This document shows, piece by piece, positions 25,483 to 35,359 of a stretch of DNA of 40,312 nt (position 1 is its first letter; each line of letters starts with the position of its first letter). The notes under the pieces were generated by a model, which was not told where the DNA came from, ran no database searches, and saw only the letters and a list, made by a program, of their open reading frames with translations. Made by a program: the position numbers and the translations under genes. Origin of the DNA: Akkermansiaceae bacterium. GTDB taxonomy: Bacteria; Verrucomicrobiota; Verrucomicrobiia; Verrucomicrobiales; Akkermansiaceae. Location of the stretch: assembly GCA_026461385.1 (NCBI GenBank), contig JAPJNB010000170.1:1-40312 (forward strand), in the 5' to 3' direction.

Positions 25483-26071
25483 ATGGACGAGCAGCAACAG
25501 CCTATCCTCCCAGATCCACTCATCGTTCTCCTTTTCGAAGACGACCTTCAGGGCGCCCGCCCTCGAATCGCCTAGATCCTCATGAACGCGGCCATGCTCC
25601 TCGATCGCGAAAAGCACATCGGAGCCGCCCCTTATCAGCGCGGAGCTACCGACCGCCATGGCTACGCCAACGGTTTCAAGTCCCGGAATTTTCAAACCGG
25701 CCTTGGAGCCTTGGAGCTTTCCGTCCCGCAGGTTCGTCAAAGCGATACGCCCTTCCGCACATCGTTGCTGGAGAGTGGTTCACGCAGCGAACGGGCCCTC
25801 AAGTCCGCCATCGCCACCATGCATGTCGAGGGGGTGAGCACACGCCGTGTCAGCCGGATCATGGAACAGAGGTGCGGCTTCGAGGTCTCATCCGGCCAGG
25901 TCTCAAACCTCAACAAGCAGCTCGATTCCGAATTCGAAAAATCCCGTTGCATTGCTTGGTCGGATTTTCGGAAAGAATTCCGCAAGGAATGCGACGCGAC
26001 CGATGCGTTGCGACAGAGCGAGCGATCGGGAAGAGGAGTACCGGGGTGGAAAATCGATGGCTTGGTGTGTT
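25483..26071 (+). pseudogene. IS256-family transposase remnant with internal stop
   Basis: The frame begins with MDEQQQ at 25483, meets a TAG at 25573, and continues in the same frame with an ATG at 25582. From there it reads the characteristic N-terminal half of IS256/Mutator transposases: MNAAMLLDREKHIGAAPYQR, HGYANGFKSR, LSVPQVRQ, then STRRVSRIME and SGQVSNLNKQLD. After about 25955 the sequence stops resembling the family, and the frame closes near 26071. The DDE catalytic half is missing. It is therefore a nonfunctional remnant with a nonsense mutation and a 3' truncation. Confidence 0.78.
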
Positions 26072-26495
26072 AATTCGGGCGTGAGATGATCAATGCTGCG
26101 AGACAAAGCCCGCGTATGGTCCAGGCGATGGTCCGCCAGAAATTGGAGCGCACCAGCTTTTGGAGGGTCGCCGCATCGTAGCCGCGGACGAGTCTCTGGT
26201 GGAGCGGCACCTGGCACAGCACAGTCGATCCCCAGATCGCGGCGAGCGCGCCAAGACTGATGCAGAAAAGCAGCGAGCGCTCGCCCAGATAGAGAATCCA
26301 AGCTGCGCTTCCGATTTCCACCAGCATCAATGGTCCGACGATCAGGGTGATGAGCGACATGTGGCGCTCGTGATAAGCGACGAAACGTTCCGAGCCCACG
26401 TCATTGAACAGCGGATAGTGAACCACCTGGATGGTCCAGATCAACCCGACGAGCGCCCACGTAACCGCGAAATGGAGGACAATCAACGGTGTCAT
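26070..26495 (-). CDS. Small integral membrane protein (DUF1772-like)
   Basis: This protein has 141 residues with about four hydrophobic segments: LIVLHFAVTWALVGLIWTI, LITLIVGPLMLVEIGSAAWI, LLFCISLGALAAIWGSTVL, and one at the C-terminus. A QVVHYPLF motif after the first helix and LHQRL in a loop are typical of the DUF1772-like inner-membrane family. The role is unknown. It lies 145 bp after the FAD oxidoreductase in the same direction and may be co-transcribed with it. Confidence 0.75.
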   Translation of the reverse strand: MTPLIVLHFAVTWALVGLIWTIQVVHYPLFNDVGSERFVAYHERHMSLITLIVGPLMLVEIGSAAWILYLGERSLLFCISLGALAAIWGSTVLCQVPLHQRLVRGYDAATLQKLVRSNFWRTIAWTIRGLCLAALIISRPN

Positions 26496-26640
26496 GGGCG
26501 GTCAGCGGATTTTCCGCGGCGGTCGGCTTCGTTGCAGGCGCAGGCGTTCTCCCAATCACGAGCCCACCTTTTTAGCCAAGTGAAGGGCCGGATGCAGTGC
26601 CCGCAGATTTCTAACGGGAGGTGCTGTATTTTCACGCCGT

Positions 26641-27900
26641 TCATGGAGTTTGAAGCGGGCTTGATGATGATTTCAGGATCGCGTCCGCGGCTCTCTGGCC
26701 GGATATGATTGCACCTTCGATGGAGGCGCTCCAATGATGATCTCCGCAGAGCAGGATGCCGGATTTCTCGCGATAACCCGATCCCGTCAGCCCGTCTACT
26801 GGAAGCTGAACGGGGAGCGCTCGATCGATCTGATACGTCCGGAGGTGCCGCCATTCGCGCACCTGGCGGCCGAACCAGGATTCCAGTTCTGCCACGACCC
26901 GTGCTTCCAAGTCCGCCGGATCGGGTGATCCCAGAACGCTCACAGAGATCAGTGCCTGGCCGGATGGCGCATAGCCGGGTGCGACATCCGATGGGGCGCA
27001 CACGTTGTTCACCAAGCCGGAACCGCTGCCATTGAGCGCGATGATGGCTTCACCCAGGGGCGAGCGTGGGGCGGCGAAATACAAGCAAGCGACGGAGCGC
27101 CAGTGAGGAGCGGTGGTCTCGGTGAAATCTGCAGCGGCTGTCGCGTCCGTGGCGACGACGACGGCATGACCTGGAAATGTCTCGCCGGAATCAAGGGTGA
27201 TGCTTCGAGGGCTGATCTCCACGACGCGCGCGCCGAGTCGGACCGTGTCCGGGGGCAGGCGTAAAGCCAACTGGCGCGGGATTTCCCCCATCCCTCTTGC
27301 CGGCAGGGTGGCGCTGCCCTGTGAAAACATCTTGAAGGTGAACTCGAACATTCTACTCGAAGTCCTAAGTTCGCGTTCGAGAAAAATACCGCCGTAAAAT
27401 GAGCGGAAAAATCCATTGATCATCCGCGATGAGAATCCCAACCGCTTGAGATAGCTCTCCGTGCTGATGTCCTCGTTTGCGGCAATCGTCGCGGTGCTGG
27501 ATCGCATTAGCCGCCATCTCAGCGTCGCCACCCGCAGTTTGTCGGCGAAGGATCCCACCGGCGCGAGGGCGCTTTCGACAAGGTGGCGAGGCTCGCGGAA
27601 AACATCCATGATCCGCCGCATCCCGGAAGGCTGATAGATCAACGCGCCAGGTTTGAAGGCTCGCAAATCGAGGTTTTTCATGTCCAGCAGGGTGCCGGCT
27701 TCCGGATAGGCGTCAAGAAACACCTGGAACCCGCGATCCAGTAGAAAGCCCTCCACCTCATCGGTTCTGACTCGTCCGCCGACGCCGTCACCGGCTTCAA
27801 AAATCAATGGCCGGGCACCGGCTTCATGCAGCCTGATGGCGCAGGCCAGCCCTGCCAGTCCGCCACCCACGATCAACACTTGTTTCTCCGCAGCGCTCAT
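26641..27900 (-). CDS. FAD-dependent amine-oxidase/desaturase-type oxidoreductase
   Basis: This protein has 419 residues from the ATG at 27900. The Rossmann dinucleotide motif VLIVGGGLAGLACA starts within the first ten residues, and the flavin-binding GVGGRVRTDEVEGFLLDRG follows near residue 45; the C-terminal GDHHWSASIEGAIISGQRAA closes the FAD site. This pattern matches the flavin-containing amine oxidoreductases, which include protoporphyrinogen oxidases and phytoene desaturases. The substrate cannot be told. An upstream ATG at 27975 with GGGAG ahead would add 25 unrelated-looking residues and is a possible start. Confidence 0.82.
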   Translation of the reverse strand: MSAAEKQVLIVGGGLAGLACAIRLHEAGARPLIFEAGDGVGGRVRTDEVEGFLLDRGFQVFLDAYPEAGTLLDMKNLDLRAFKPGALIYQPSGMRRIMDVFREPRHLVESALAPVGSFADKLRVATLRWRLMRSSTATIAANEDISTESYLKRLGFSSRMINGFFRSFYGGIFLERELRTSSRMFEFTFKMFSQGSATLPARGMGEIPRQLALRLPPDTVRLGARVVEISPRSITLDSGETFPGHAVVVATDATAAADFTETTAPHWRSVACLYFAAPRSPLGEAIIALNGSGSGLVNNVCAPSDVAPGYAPSGQALISVSVLGSPDPADLEARVVAELESWFGRQVREWRHLRTYQIDRALPVQLPVDGLTGSGYREKSGILLCGDHHWSASIEGAIISGQRAADAILKSSSSPLQTP

Positions 27901-27989
27901 TGGGGAAACTTCATCAGAATCTGCTGCGAAGATAAACCCCCAATCGTGGGTGTGAGCGACGAGTCCTTTCCGCATACGCTCCCAGACCT

Positions 27990-28024
27990 AAAAAAATCCG
28001 CCTGTGGCAAAAGTCCATGCGGAC
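27990..28024 (-). terminator. Rho-independent terminator after rsmE (minus strand)
   Basis: Read on the minus strand, GTCCGC pairs with GCGGAT across an inner TGG/CCA stem, and a run of seven T follows. It lies about 50 bp after the rsmE stop and should separate rsmE from the oxidoreductase gene. Confidence 0.65.
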
Positions 28025-28075
28025 GGCTCAAAATGGTGAATGCCATTCACTCAAGCGCACTGCCAGACGGAAGCT

Positions 28076-28819
28076 TCAACGCCCGCATGATTCCTCGCCC
28101 ACACCATCGAATTCATAGCGCAAGGCGGACAGGCAAAACAGCGTTGCCGTCTCGACGCGCAACACGATGGAGCCCAACGAAATTGGAATAAAGCCCGCCT
28201 CAAGGGCCGCGCGGGTTTCCTCTGGCGCAAAGTCGCCTTCCGGACCCACGAGCAACGTCGCATGAGTCGTGTCGGCGTGTTCTCGCAACACGTCGCGCAT
28301 GGGTCGCGCGCCGGGTGCAAGAGAAGCGATCAACTTCAAGCCGGCGGCGTCCTGCGAGTGGGCGATCCAGCGGTCGAATGTGAGCGGTTCGGCAATCTCA
28401 GGCAGGACGTCTTGGCCGCATTGTTTGCAGGCTTCCAGGGCATTGCGCCGCCATTTGCTGGCCTTGCCCTCACCCGGCTGAACCACGGTGTAGCGCGTGA
28501 TCAGTGGTTGAATGGTCGCAATTCCGAGCTCGACCGCTTTTTGGACGATCAAGTCCATGTTTTTTCCCTTTGGGATCGCTTGCGCAAGGGTGATCACCGG
28601 TGCTGGAGCGCGCGATGGTAAAATTTCCCCGATGCGCAGGGTGACACGGTCACGGGATACCACGAGAATCTCCGCTGAAGCCCGCTGACCTCGACCATCG
28701 AACACCACGATGCCGTCCCCCGGCTTCGCCCTCAGCACTTGGGAAAGATGGCGCGCCTCGTCACCGGTGAGCGCTGGATCCACCTGCCAGGATTCGGGCG
28801 ATAGATAAAAACGAGCCAT
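28076..28819 (-). CDS. rsmE: 16S rRNA (uracil1498-N3)-methyltransferase RsmE
   Basis: This protein has 247 residues, normal for the family. RsmE uses SAM to methylate N3 of U1498 in 16S rRNA of the small ribosomal subunit. An N-terminal PUA-like domain (ARFYLSPE, then GDEARHLSQVLR) is followed by the SPOUT knot: TLAQAIPKGKNMDLIVQKAVELG, then LLVGPEGDFAPEE and LGSIVLRVETA, the last matching the family's LGPRILRTETA. It starts 74 bp downstream of dnaJ on the same strand and could share that transcript. A terminator follows it. Confidence 0.93.
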   Translation of the reverse strand: MARFYLSPESWQVDPALTGDEARHLSQVLRAKPGDGIVVFDGRGQRASAEILVVSRDRVTLRIGEILPSRAPAPVITLAQAIPKGKNMDLIVQKAVELGIATIQPLITRYTVVQPGEGKASKWRRNALEACKQCGQDVLPEIAEPLTFDRWIAHSQDAAGLKLIASLAPGARPMRDVLREHADTTHATLLVGPEGDFAPEETRAALEAGFIPISLGSIVLRVETATLFCLSALRYEFDGVGEESCGR

Positions 28820-28893
28820 GCAAGTCTGAGTTGGATCGATCGATCAAGAATTCCGAGTCCTCCCGGCGCACGGATGATTAAAAAACCAATCGG

Positions 28894-30045
28894 TTAGAGG
28901 TCAAAGAACCGTTTTGCCTTTTTGAAAAAGCCTTCCTGCATCGGGGAGTTGTGTTCGCCGATGGATTCGGAAAATGCCCGCAGTTTTTCCTGTTGGTCAT
29001 GACTGAGCTTCGTGGGGACTTCCACTTGCACCGTGACGTTGAGGGCACCTCGGCGGGTACTTGAGAGCGATGGAATCCCTTTTTCGCGCAGCCTGAAGAC
29101 CGTTCCGCCTTGGGTACCGACGGGGATTTTGATCGAGGACTGACCATCGAGCGTGGGGACCTTGAGTTCGCCACCGAGAGCTGCGATCGAAAACGGCAGC
29201 GGCACCGAGCAGAACAAATCTGAATCCTCGCGTTCGAAGACGTCGTGATCGCGGACGTGGAGGAAAACGTAGAGGTCGCCGGCGGGACCGCCTCGCACGC
29301 CTGCATCGCCATTTCCAGAGGATCGCAAGCGAGTGCCGGTATCGACCCCGGCGGGGATGCGGAGCTTGATGCGGCTCTCGCGCTGGTTGCGGCCTTCACC
29401 TTTGCAGCTCGTGCATGGGTCTGAAATCGTTTCGCCGACACCGCGGCATTCGGGGCAGGTCGTTTGCTGGATAAAAATCCCCGCTTGGCGAGCCACCACG
29501 CCACGGCCCGCACAGGTCGAGCAGGTTTTGACTCCACCCGATCCCTTGGTTCCGGCGGAACCGCAAGAATCGCAAGGAACGTTGCGTTCAATTTCCAATT
29601 CCTTCTCGACACCGGAAGCCGCCTCTTCAAGCGAGATTTCCAGATCGTAGCGGAGATCGCTGCCCTTTTGTTTGCCCGAACTGCGCCGTCCACCGCCGCC
29701 TCCGCCGAAAAACTCCTCGAAGCCACCGCCCCCACCAAAGGCACCACCGAAGACTTGGGAAAACAAGTCCATGGGGTCATGGAAGCCACCGCCACTCGGG
29801 CGCCCGCCTCCACCGCCGTCGAAGGCCGCATGGCCGTAGCGATCATAAGCGGCGCGCTTGTCTGCGTCACTCAGCGCCTCGTAAGCTTCGCCAAGCTCCT
29901 TGAACTTGTCCTCGGCCGTGTGATCGCCGGGGTTTTTGTCGGGGTGAAATTTCACCGCGAGCTTGCGGTAGGACTTCTTGATGACATCAGCGCTGGCTTG
30001 GCGCTCGACCTCAAGAATCTCGTAGTAGCAACGTTTTCCAGCCAT
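28894..30045 (-). CDS. dnaJ: Chaperone DnaJ
   Basis: This protein has 383 residues from the ATG at 30045, where [13 protein letters not shown] begins the J domain; the longer frame to 30138 overlaps grpE and is rejected. The J domain holds the HPD motif (KFHPDKNPG). A Gly-rich region with [15 protein letters not shown] follows. Four zinc-finger repeats come next ([32 protein letters not shown]), then the C-terminal substrate domain. It stimulates DnaK ATPase and delivers unfolded protein. It is 4 bp from grpE, so the two form an operon; dnaK is not in the window. No CIRCE element was found upstream. Confidence 0.96.
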   Translation of the reverse strand: MAGKRCYYEILEVERQASADVIKKSYRKLAVKFHPDKNPGDHTAEDKFKELGEAYEALSDADKRAAYDRYGHAAFDGGGGGRPSGGGFHDPMDLFSQVFGGAFGGGGGFEEFFGGGGGGRRSSGKQKGSDLRYDLEISLEEAASGVEKELEIERNVPCDSCGSAGTKGSGGVKTCSTCAGRGVVARQAGIFIQQTTCPECRGVGETISDPCTSCKGEGRNQRESRIKLRIPAGVDTGTRLRSSGNGDAGVRGGPAGDLYVFLHVRDHDVFEREDSDLFCSVPLPFSIAALGGELKVPTLDGQSSIKIPVGTQGGTVFRLREKGIPSLSSTRRGALNVTVQVEVPTKLSHDQQEKLRAFSESIGEHNSPMQEGFFKKAKRFFDL

Positions 30046-30049
30046 GGGA

Positions 30050-30622
30050 TTAAGCCGCGCCTCCTTCTTCGGGAGTTGGAGCCTTGGAAACGACCACGCT
30101 GGCTGGACGCAACAGGCGGTCACGGATCCGGAATCCACGGCGGGTCACGCGGAGGATGCGGCCTTCTTCGCCGTCGGCAGATTCCTCTTGGGCGACGGCG
30201 TCGTGGAGGTTCGGGTCGAACGCTCCGGTCGTCGGGATTTCCTCGACGCCTTGAGCGCTGAGGAACTCATTGAGTTGGCGGCGCACCATGTCCATGCCGA
30301 TGTAAATCATGGACTTCGTGTCCTGAGCGGCAGCGAGCATGCCCATTTCAAAATTATCGATCACGGGGATCAGCTCCTCGAGAAGGCGCTGGTTCGCGTA
30401 GCGGATCGCTTCTTCCCGCTCGCGGGTGGTTCGCTTGCGGAGGTTATCCATCTCGGCGGCCGTCCGCAGTGACATTTCCTTCCATTTGGCGGCCTCCGCT
30501 TCGAGTTCTTCCCATGGATCGAGCGCGGGAGCCTCGGACGCAGGAACGTCTGCGGCAGGATCGATTTCGGCGGTGGCTTCCGGATTTTCGTTTGATGAGT
30601 GGGGGTCTTGGTCAGCGTGCAT
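30050..30622 (-). CDS. grpE: Nucleotide exchange factor GrpE
   Basis: This 190-residue protein has an acidic N-terminus, a long coiled-coil helix ([21 protein letters not shown]), and the GrpE beta domain ([19 protein letters not shown], then [21 protein letters not shown]). It releases ADP from DnaK in the Hsp70 cycle. It is the first gene of the grpE-dnaJ pair. Confidence 0.95.
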   Translation of the reverse strand: MHADQDPHSSNENPEATAEIDPAADVPASEAPALDPWEELEAEAAKWKEMSLRTAAEMDNLRKRTTREREEAIRYANQRLLEELIPVIDNFEMGMLAAAQDTKSMIYIGMDMVRRQLNEFLSAQGVEEIPTTGAFDPNLHDAVAQEESADGEEGRILRVTRRGFRIRDRLLRPASVVVSKAPTPEEGGAA

Positions 30623-30938
30623 GGCGAATACCTGTAGTCATGAATGGGTGGGCGTCAACTCCTTGGTGTTAGGATTCACCGATTGGGACCATCGCTGGCT
30701 CCAGCCGCAAATGCCCATTGAAGCACCATGCGCGGAGTGACATGAGTCAGAAACATGCCAAAATCCGACTGAAAGGGGAAGTTCAAATGACCCCAGATCA
30801 CTCCCCCCCGCGATCCAAAGCCCACACGAGGAAGCACTCTTCAGGGGTGAGGGGCGAAATCCGCTTGCCATCGACGGACCCGAACCGTATTCAATCAGTC
30901 CCATCGCATCACTGCGCCGGATTTGCTTTTCAGTATTT
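30623..30938. other. Divergent intergenic region between grpE and the PTS IIA gene
   Basis: The 316 bp must carry the promoters for both directions. I find no CIRCE inverted repeat (TTAGCACTC-type), no clear sigma-70 pair and no plausible gene. Expression of grpE-dnaJ may be controlled by a heat-shock sigma factor or other means. Confidence 0.45.
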
Positions 30939-31412
30939 ATGAAATTGTCGACGTTGCTCAATCCGGATCAGATCTTACTCAACCTAGAAGCGGTCGAGCA
31001 CTGGTCATCGATCGTCGAACTCGTCGGCCAACTGGTCAAAATCGGTAAGCTGCCAGCCGATCAAGAGGCTGAGATCCTTGAAGCCTTCAAGGCACGCGAG
31101 GAACAAGTGAGCACCGGCATCGGCCTAGGAGTGGCCATTCCGCACGCGTTTTCGGATCATCTCGATGAAGTCATCGCCGTGTTCGGCAGATCGAAGGGTG
31201 GGATTGATTTTCAAGCGTTGGACGATGCGCCGGTTCACTTCGTCATCCTCTTCATCGTACCTCGCAAGGAATACCACCTGCATCTCCAGACGCTTGCCGC
31301 GATTGCCAAAATGTTTACTAACCGTGAGATCCTTCGCCAACTCGGTGAAGCCAGCGATCTGGAAGAGGTCTTGAAGATTTTCGGTTTCAAGCCTGCCCGT
31401 GTTGGCAGTTGA
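30939..31412 (+). CDS. PTS IIA domain protein (PtsN/fructose type)
   Basis: This 157-residue single-domain EIIA protein has the phosphorylatable histidine H69 in GLGVAIPHAFSDH, the PTS EIIA type-2 signature, and HLHLQTLAAIAKMF downstream. Lone EIIA-Ntr-like proteins usually regulate rather than transport; no IIB, IIC, HPr or EI gene is near. It lies 26 bp before argS in the same direction, so the two may share a transcript. Confidence 0.88.
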   Translation: MKLSTLLNPDQILLNLEAVEHWSSIVELVGQLVKIGKLPADQEAEILEAFKAREEQVSTGIGLGVAIPHAFSDHLDEVIAVFGRSKGGIDFQALDDAPVHFVILFIVPRKEYHLHLQTLAAIAKMFTNREILRQLGEASDLEEVLKIFGFKPARVGS

Positions 31413-31438
31413 GCCAGCACCATCGCATTTTCCATTTT

Positions 31439-33184
31439 ATGACGCTTCTGCAGGAACTCGAATGTCGGCTCAATGCCGCACTAAGCTCGGCCTTGGGTGA
31501 ACCCACCACCGGAGCGGTGACCGCTGCTGCGGATCTGCGCTTTGGGGATTATCAATCCAACGCCGCCATGGTCCTCGCGAAACAGCGCAAGACCAACCCA
31601 CGCGCCTTGGCGCAGGAAATCATCGACCACCTCGACCTCAGCGGGCTGGCCACCGCCGACATTGCCGGGCCCGGCTTCATCAACTTCCGCGTCCTTCCCA
31701 CCGCCTACGCGCAGCGCATGGCCACCTTGATCCAAGACGAGCGCCTCGGCGTGCCCGCCACCGGAGCGGGAAAAACGGTGGTCGTCGACTTTTCGGCACC
31801 CAATGTCGCCAAGCCGATGCACGTCGGCCACATCCGCTCGACGATCATCGGGGACTCGCTGGCACGCATCGCTCGTTTCCTCGGGTTCAGGGTCATCGCG
31901 GACAACCACATCGGCGACTGGGGCACTCAGTTCGGAATGATCATTTACGGGTGGAACCACTTCCTCGATGAGTCCGCGCTGGCCGTGGACCCGATCGCCG
32001 AACTGGTGCGCATCTATCGGAAGGTGAATGCCGCGACCAAGGACGAGCCGACGGTGCTTGAACATTGCAAGGCCGAGCTGGTGAAACTCCAAGCGGGCGA
32101 CGCCACGAATCTCGCCATTTGGCAAAAGTGCATCGAGGTTTCTAAGAATGGCCTGCATAAAATCTATGACCGGCTCGAGGTGAAATTCGACCACTGGTTG
32201 GGCGAAAGCTATTACAACGACCGCCTCGGTGGGCTCGTGGAGGATTTCCTCGCGCAGGGGATCGCCCGTGAGAGCAACGGCGCAGTCTGCATTTTTTCAG
32301 ACGGCACCAAGCCGCTCGAAGAAGATCCGTTCAAGGTCCACAATGAAGACGGCTGGACGGATAACCCCGCGATCATCCGCAAGGCCGATGGCGGATTTCT
32401 CTATGCCACCACCGACTTGGCGACCCTTCAATATCGCATCGAGGAGTGGAAGGCCGACCACGTTTGGTATGTCGTCGGCGTGCCGCAACAACTGCATTTC
32501 CGCCAACTTTTCGACGCCGCCACCCGCTGGGGGAAGACCGGAGATTTCAAACACATCGCATTCGGCTCGATCCTTGGCGATGACCGCAAGTTGATGAAAA
32601 CCCGCTCGGGCGACAACGTCGGCCTGATCGAGGTGCTTGAGGAATCCGTCGAGCGCGCGGCGAAGGCGATCGCAGAGAAAAATCCAGACCTGCAAGGCGA
32701 AGAAGCGGCCAAGATCGCGGAGATCGTCGGGATCGGCGCGGTGAAATTTGCGGAGCTCTCGCAGGGTCGGCTCACGGATTACGTCTTTTCGTGGGACCGC
32801 ATGCTTGCCCTCCAGGGCGACACGGCGCCCTACCTGCAATACTCGCACGTCCGGATCCGTTCGATTTTCCGAAAACTGGACGCACCCTTCGATGCCTCCA
32901 CGGTGACCGTCCATCTCCATGAGGATGCTGAAATCCACCTTGCGCGCTTGCTCGTGCGTTTTGGCGAGGTTTTGCCGACGATTCTTGATGATTTCCGCCC
33001 GAACCTGCTTGCCAATTACGTGCTGGAACTGGCTCGGGCATTCCATTCATTTTTCGAAGCCTGCCCAGTACTCAAAGCAGATGAACCCACGCGCTTGAGC
33101 CGCTTGGCTCTATGCGAACTGACCTCAAGAACCCTCCAACAAGGCCTGCAACTGCTTGGTATCCAAGTCCCCGAACGGATGTGA
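31439..33184 (+). CDS. argS: Arginyl-tRNA synthetase
   Basis: This class I aminoacyl-tRNA synthetase has 581 residues and charges tRNA-Arg using ATP. The start is the ATG at 31439; an in-frame ATG at 31409 overlaps the preceding gene and is rejected. The order is an N-terminal Arg-tRNA editing-like domain (ADLRFGDYQSNAAM), the HIGH-type motif HVGH (H128 to H131) in NVAKPMHVGHIRST, the KMSKS-equivalent KLMKTRSG, and a C-terminal DALR anticodon domain (YLQYSHVRIRSIFRKL) ending in PERM. The product is complete, with no sign of damage. Confidence 0.96.
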   Translation: MTLLQELECRLNAALSSALGEPTTGAVTAAADLRFGDYQSNAAMVLAKQRKTNPRALAQEIIDHLDLSGLATADIAGPGFINFRVLPTAYAQRMATLIQDERLGVPATGAGKTVVVDFSAPNVAKPMHVGHIRSTIIGDSLARIARFLGFRVIADNHIGDWGTQFGMIIYGWNHFLDESALAVDPIAELVRIYRKVNAATKDEPTVLEHCKAELVKLQAGDATNLAIWQKCIEVSKNGLHKIYDRLEVKFDHWLGESYYNDRLGGLVEDFLAQGIARESNGAVCIFSDGTKPLEEDPFKVHNEDGWTDNPAIIRKADGGFLYATTDLATLQYRIEEWKADHVWYVVGVPQQLHFRQLFDAATRWGKTGDFKHIAFGSILGDDRKLMKTRSGDNVGLIEVLEESVERAAKAIAEKNPDLQGEEAAKIAEIVGIGAVKFAELSQGRLTDYVFSWDRMLALQGDTAPYLQYSHVRIRSIFRKLDAPFDASTVTVHLHEDAEIHLARLLVRFGEVLPTILDDFRPNLLANYVLELARAFHSFFEACPVLKADEPTRLSRLALCELTSRTLQQGLQLLGIQVPERM

Positions 33185-33277
33185 GTCTTCCCAAACAAAC
33201 CGACCCTCACCTTGGGAACTCCCTTGCGGTCGCATTGAATCCCTCGTACCCTTTGGCGTGCAACCTTCCCTCATTTC

Positions 33278-34954
33278 ATGACTCCATTCTATGTCATTGG
33301 TCACAAAAACCCGGACACCGACGCCATTTGCTCTGCGATCGGCTACGCTGCCTTGCTACGTGCGGTGGGCGAGGAACCCAATGCCGTGGCCGCACGCTGC
33401 GGTGAAATCTCCCAGCGGACCAAGTGGGTGCTTGAACGCGCCGGCCTAGAAGCTCCCCAACTCCTCACCGATGTCCGCGTCAATGCCGGCATGATTTGTC
33501 ACCGCAAGGTGATCAAGGTGAATGACTCCGACACCTTTCTAACGGCCTATCAGCGGATGCTAGCCGCCGAGATCCGCTGCGTGCCGGTCGAAGACGCACA
33601 AGGCAACCTCTGTGGCGTCCTCCGCTATTTCGATCTGCTCAAATTGTTGCTACCCGCAAATACGGAGGGACTCAGCGTCCGGACCATTCACGTCTCTCTC
33701 TCGAAGCTGGCAGACACGCTCCAAGCCAAAAGCGATGGTGCCGCGCTGCCACCTCCACAGCATGAGGAGGATCTCATCCTCTTGGTCGGAGCCTCCTCGC
33801 AAGGCACGGTGGACAAACGCCTCAAGCAAGCAATCCAAGAGGGCAACATCTCGAAATTTCTCGTGATCTGTGGTGACCGACCGATCGTCCAACGCTACGC
33901 CATCGACCATGGTGCCCGTGCCTTGCTCGTCACCGGTGGCAATGCGGTGAGTGATGAAATTATTGCCTACGCCAAGCGGAAAGGCGTGGTGGTGTTACTT
34001 TGCAACCAAGACACCGCAAGTGCCTCCACCTTGATCCGTTGTTCACGAAGCGTGAAACACGTGATGGAAAAGGAATTTCTCACCCTCACGCCCAACGAAC
34101 CGATTTCAAGATTGAGAAAAAATCTCAGCAGTGTGGATCAAGATCTTTTCCCCGTGGTCGAACTCGGCGACCAAAAAATCATCGGGGTGATCGCCAAGTC
34201 GGACCTCGTCGACCCACCGAGAATCCGCATCGCCCTGGTCGATCACAACGAATACGCCCAAGCCGTCAATGGGGTGGAAGAAGCCGAGATCACCGAGGTC
34301 ATCGACCACCACCGCCTCGCGGGCGACCTCGTTTCGCGCGAGCCAATCCGCTACCTGAACGAACCCGTCGGCTCGACTTGCACCCTGGTCGGTCGGAAAT
34401 TTTTCTACCGTGGCCTCATGCCCGCACCAAGCGTGGCGCTGTGTTTGTGCGCAGGGATTGTTTCCGACACGCTGTGTCTCACCTCACCGACAACCACGCT
34501 GTTAGACCGTGAAATGCTTACCTGGCTCAGCGGCGTGGCAGGGGTGGAGCCTAAAACATTCACCGAAGAATTCTTTGCCGTGGGCTCCTTGATCGCCAAT
34601 GGAACACCCGAGGAAGTGCTCAGCGCCGACCGCAAGGAGTTCACCGATCACGGCCTGTCCATTAGCATTTCCCAAGTCGAGGAACGTGACCTCGTCGGCT
34701 TTGCCGCCCGCCGAGAAGACCTCGAACTGGCGCTGAAAAACTTGTTTTTCAGGGAAAAATACGACTTCGCGGTCCTCGCGGTGACCGATGTCGCCCTTCA
34801 CCACAGCATGATTCTTGCCATCGGCCAGGATGGGGCTCTCGCGAAATTGCCCTTCGAGCGACTCGACCACACGTTGTTTCACGCTCCCGGAGTGGTGAGT
34901 CGCAAGCGCCAGATCTTTCCTGCCGTTTGTGAGGCACTCCACCACGCACGCTGA
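33278..34954 (+). CDS. Family II (DHH) inorganic pyrophosphatase with CBS and DRTGG domains
   Basis: This 558-residue Mn-dependent pyrophosphatase hydrolyses PPi. The DHH-family metal ligands are visible: HKNPDTDAIC (residues 9-18), VDHNE, D343-H-H (VIDHHR) and the SDT turn. Between the N-terminal and C-terminal catalytic halves sits a regulatory insert of two CBS motifs (HRKVIKVNDSDTFLTAYQR, and VMEKEFLTLTPNEPISRLRK) flanking a DRTGG-like domain. This is the known CBS-PPase architecture, controlled by adenine nucleotides. The product is intact. Confidence 0.9.
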   Translation: MTPFYVIGHKNPDTDAICSAIGYAALLRAVGEEPNAVAARCGEISQRTKWVLERAGLEAPQLLTDVRVNAGMICHRKVIKVNDSDTFLTAYQRMLAAEIRCVPVEDAQGNLCGVLRYFDLLKLLLPANTEGLSVRTIHVSLSKLADTLQAKSDGAALPPPQHEEDLILLVGASSQGTVDKRLKQAIQEGNISKFLVICGDRPIVQRYAIDHGARALLVTGGNAVSDEIIAYAKRKGVVVLLCNQDTASASTLIRCSRSVKHVMEKEFLTLTPNEPISRLRKNLSSVDQDLFPVVELGDQKIIGVIAKSDLVDPPRIRIALVDHNEYAQAVNGVEEAEITEVIDHHRLAGDLVSREPIRYLNEPVGSTCTLVGRKFFYRGLMPAPSVALCLCAGIVSDTLCLTSPTTTLLDREMLTWLSGVAGVEPKTFTEEFFAVGSLIANGTPEEVLSADRKEFTDHGLSISISQVEERDLVGFAARREDLELALKNLFFREKYDFAVLAVTDVALHHSMILAIGQDGALAKLPFERLDHTLFHAPGVVSRKRQIFPAVCEALHHAR

Positions 34955-34967
34955 GCCGAGCGCCGCA

Positions 34968-35357
34968 TCAACGCAACAAGTGATGCAGCTTCCTGAAAAT
35001 CAACGCACCGGTACCAGCGCCTAACAGATCGGCCATCCAGTCGAACGGATCGTTCCCACTGCGCCCCGGAGTGAAACTCTGGTGCCATTCATCGAGAACT
35101 CCAACCGCCGCGACGACCCACACCGCAGCGATAAAAATCCGCCGCCAGTTGGGATTTTCCGGGCTCCGTCGAAACAAGTAGGCGGACCACAATCCGCCAC
35201 CCCCAAGAAAATAGCCGAAGTGGGCCACCTTGTCGGAGTGGCTGACCGGCGGCAGGTACGGCCCAACGTTTGAGGAAGACGACAAGATCCAAAGCACCGC
35301 GAACCAGATGAAAAATCCGGCGAGCCAGAACTTCGGATTCCGAGCGAGCCGCGACAT
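34968..35357 (-). CDS. VanZ-like membrane protein
   Basis: This 129-residue protein is read from the ATG at 35357; an extension to 35402 is in frame but overlaps the antitoxin gene. Hydrophobic helices near residues 10-25, 45-60, 75-90 and 100-115, a SDKVAHFGYFLGGGGLW motif, and DEWHQSFTPGRSGNDPFDWMADLLG are characteristic of the VanZ-like family (conserved DKVAHF and DEWHQ...PGR). The role is unknown. It starts 3 bp after the antitoxin gene. Confidence 0.85.
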   Translation of the reverse strand: MSRLARNPKFWLAGFFIWFAVLWILSSSSNVGPYLPPVSHSDKVAHFGYFLGGGGLWSAYLFRRSPENPNWRRIFIAAVWVVAAVGVLDEWHQSFTPGRSGNDPFDWMADLLGAGTGALIFRKLHHLLR

Positions 35358-35359
35358 GC

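Noticed and set aside
30046..30138. Longer DnaJ start inside grpE
   Set aside because: The added 31 residues overlap grpE coding sequence, and the J domain begins right at 30045.
30623..30938. CIRCE heat-shock operator before grpE-dnaJ
   Set aside because: No TTAGCACTC inverted repeat is present on either strand.
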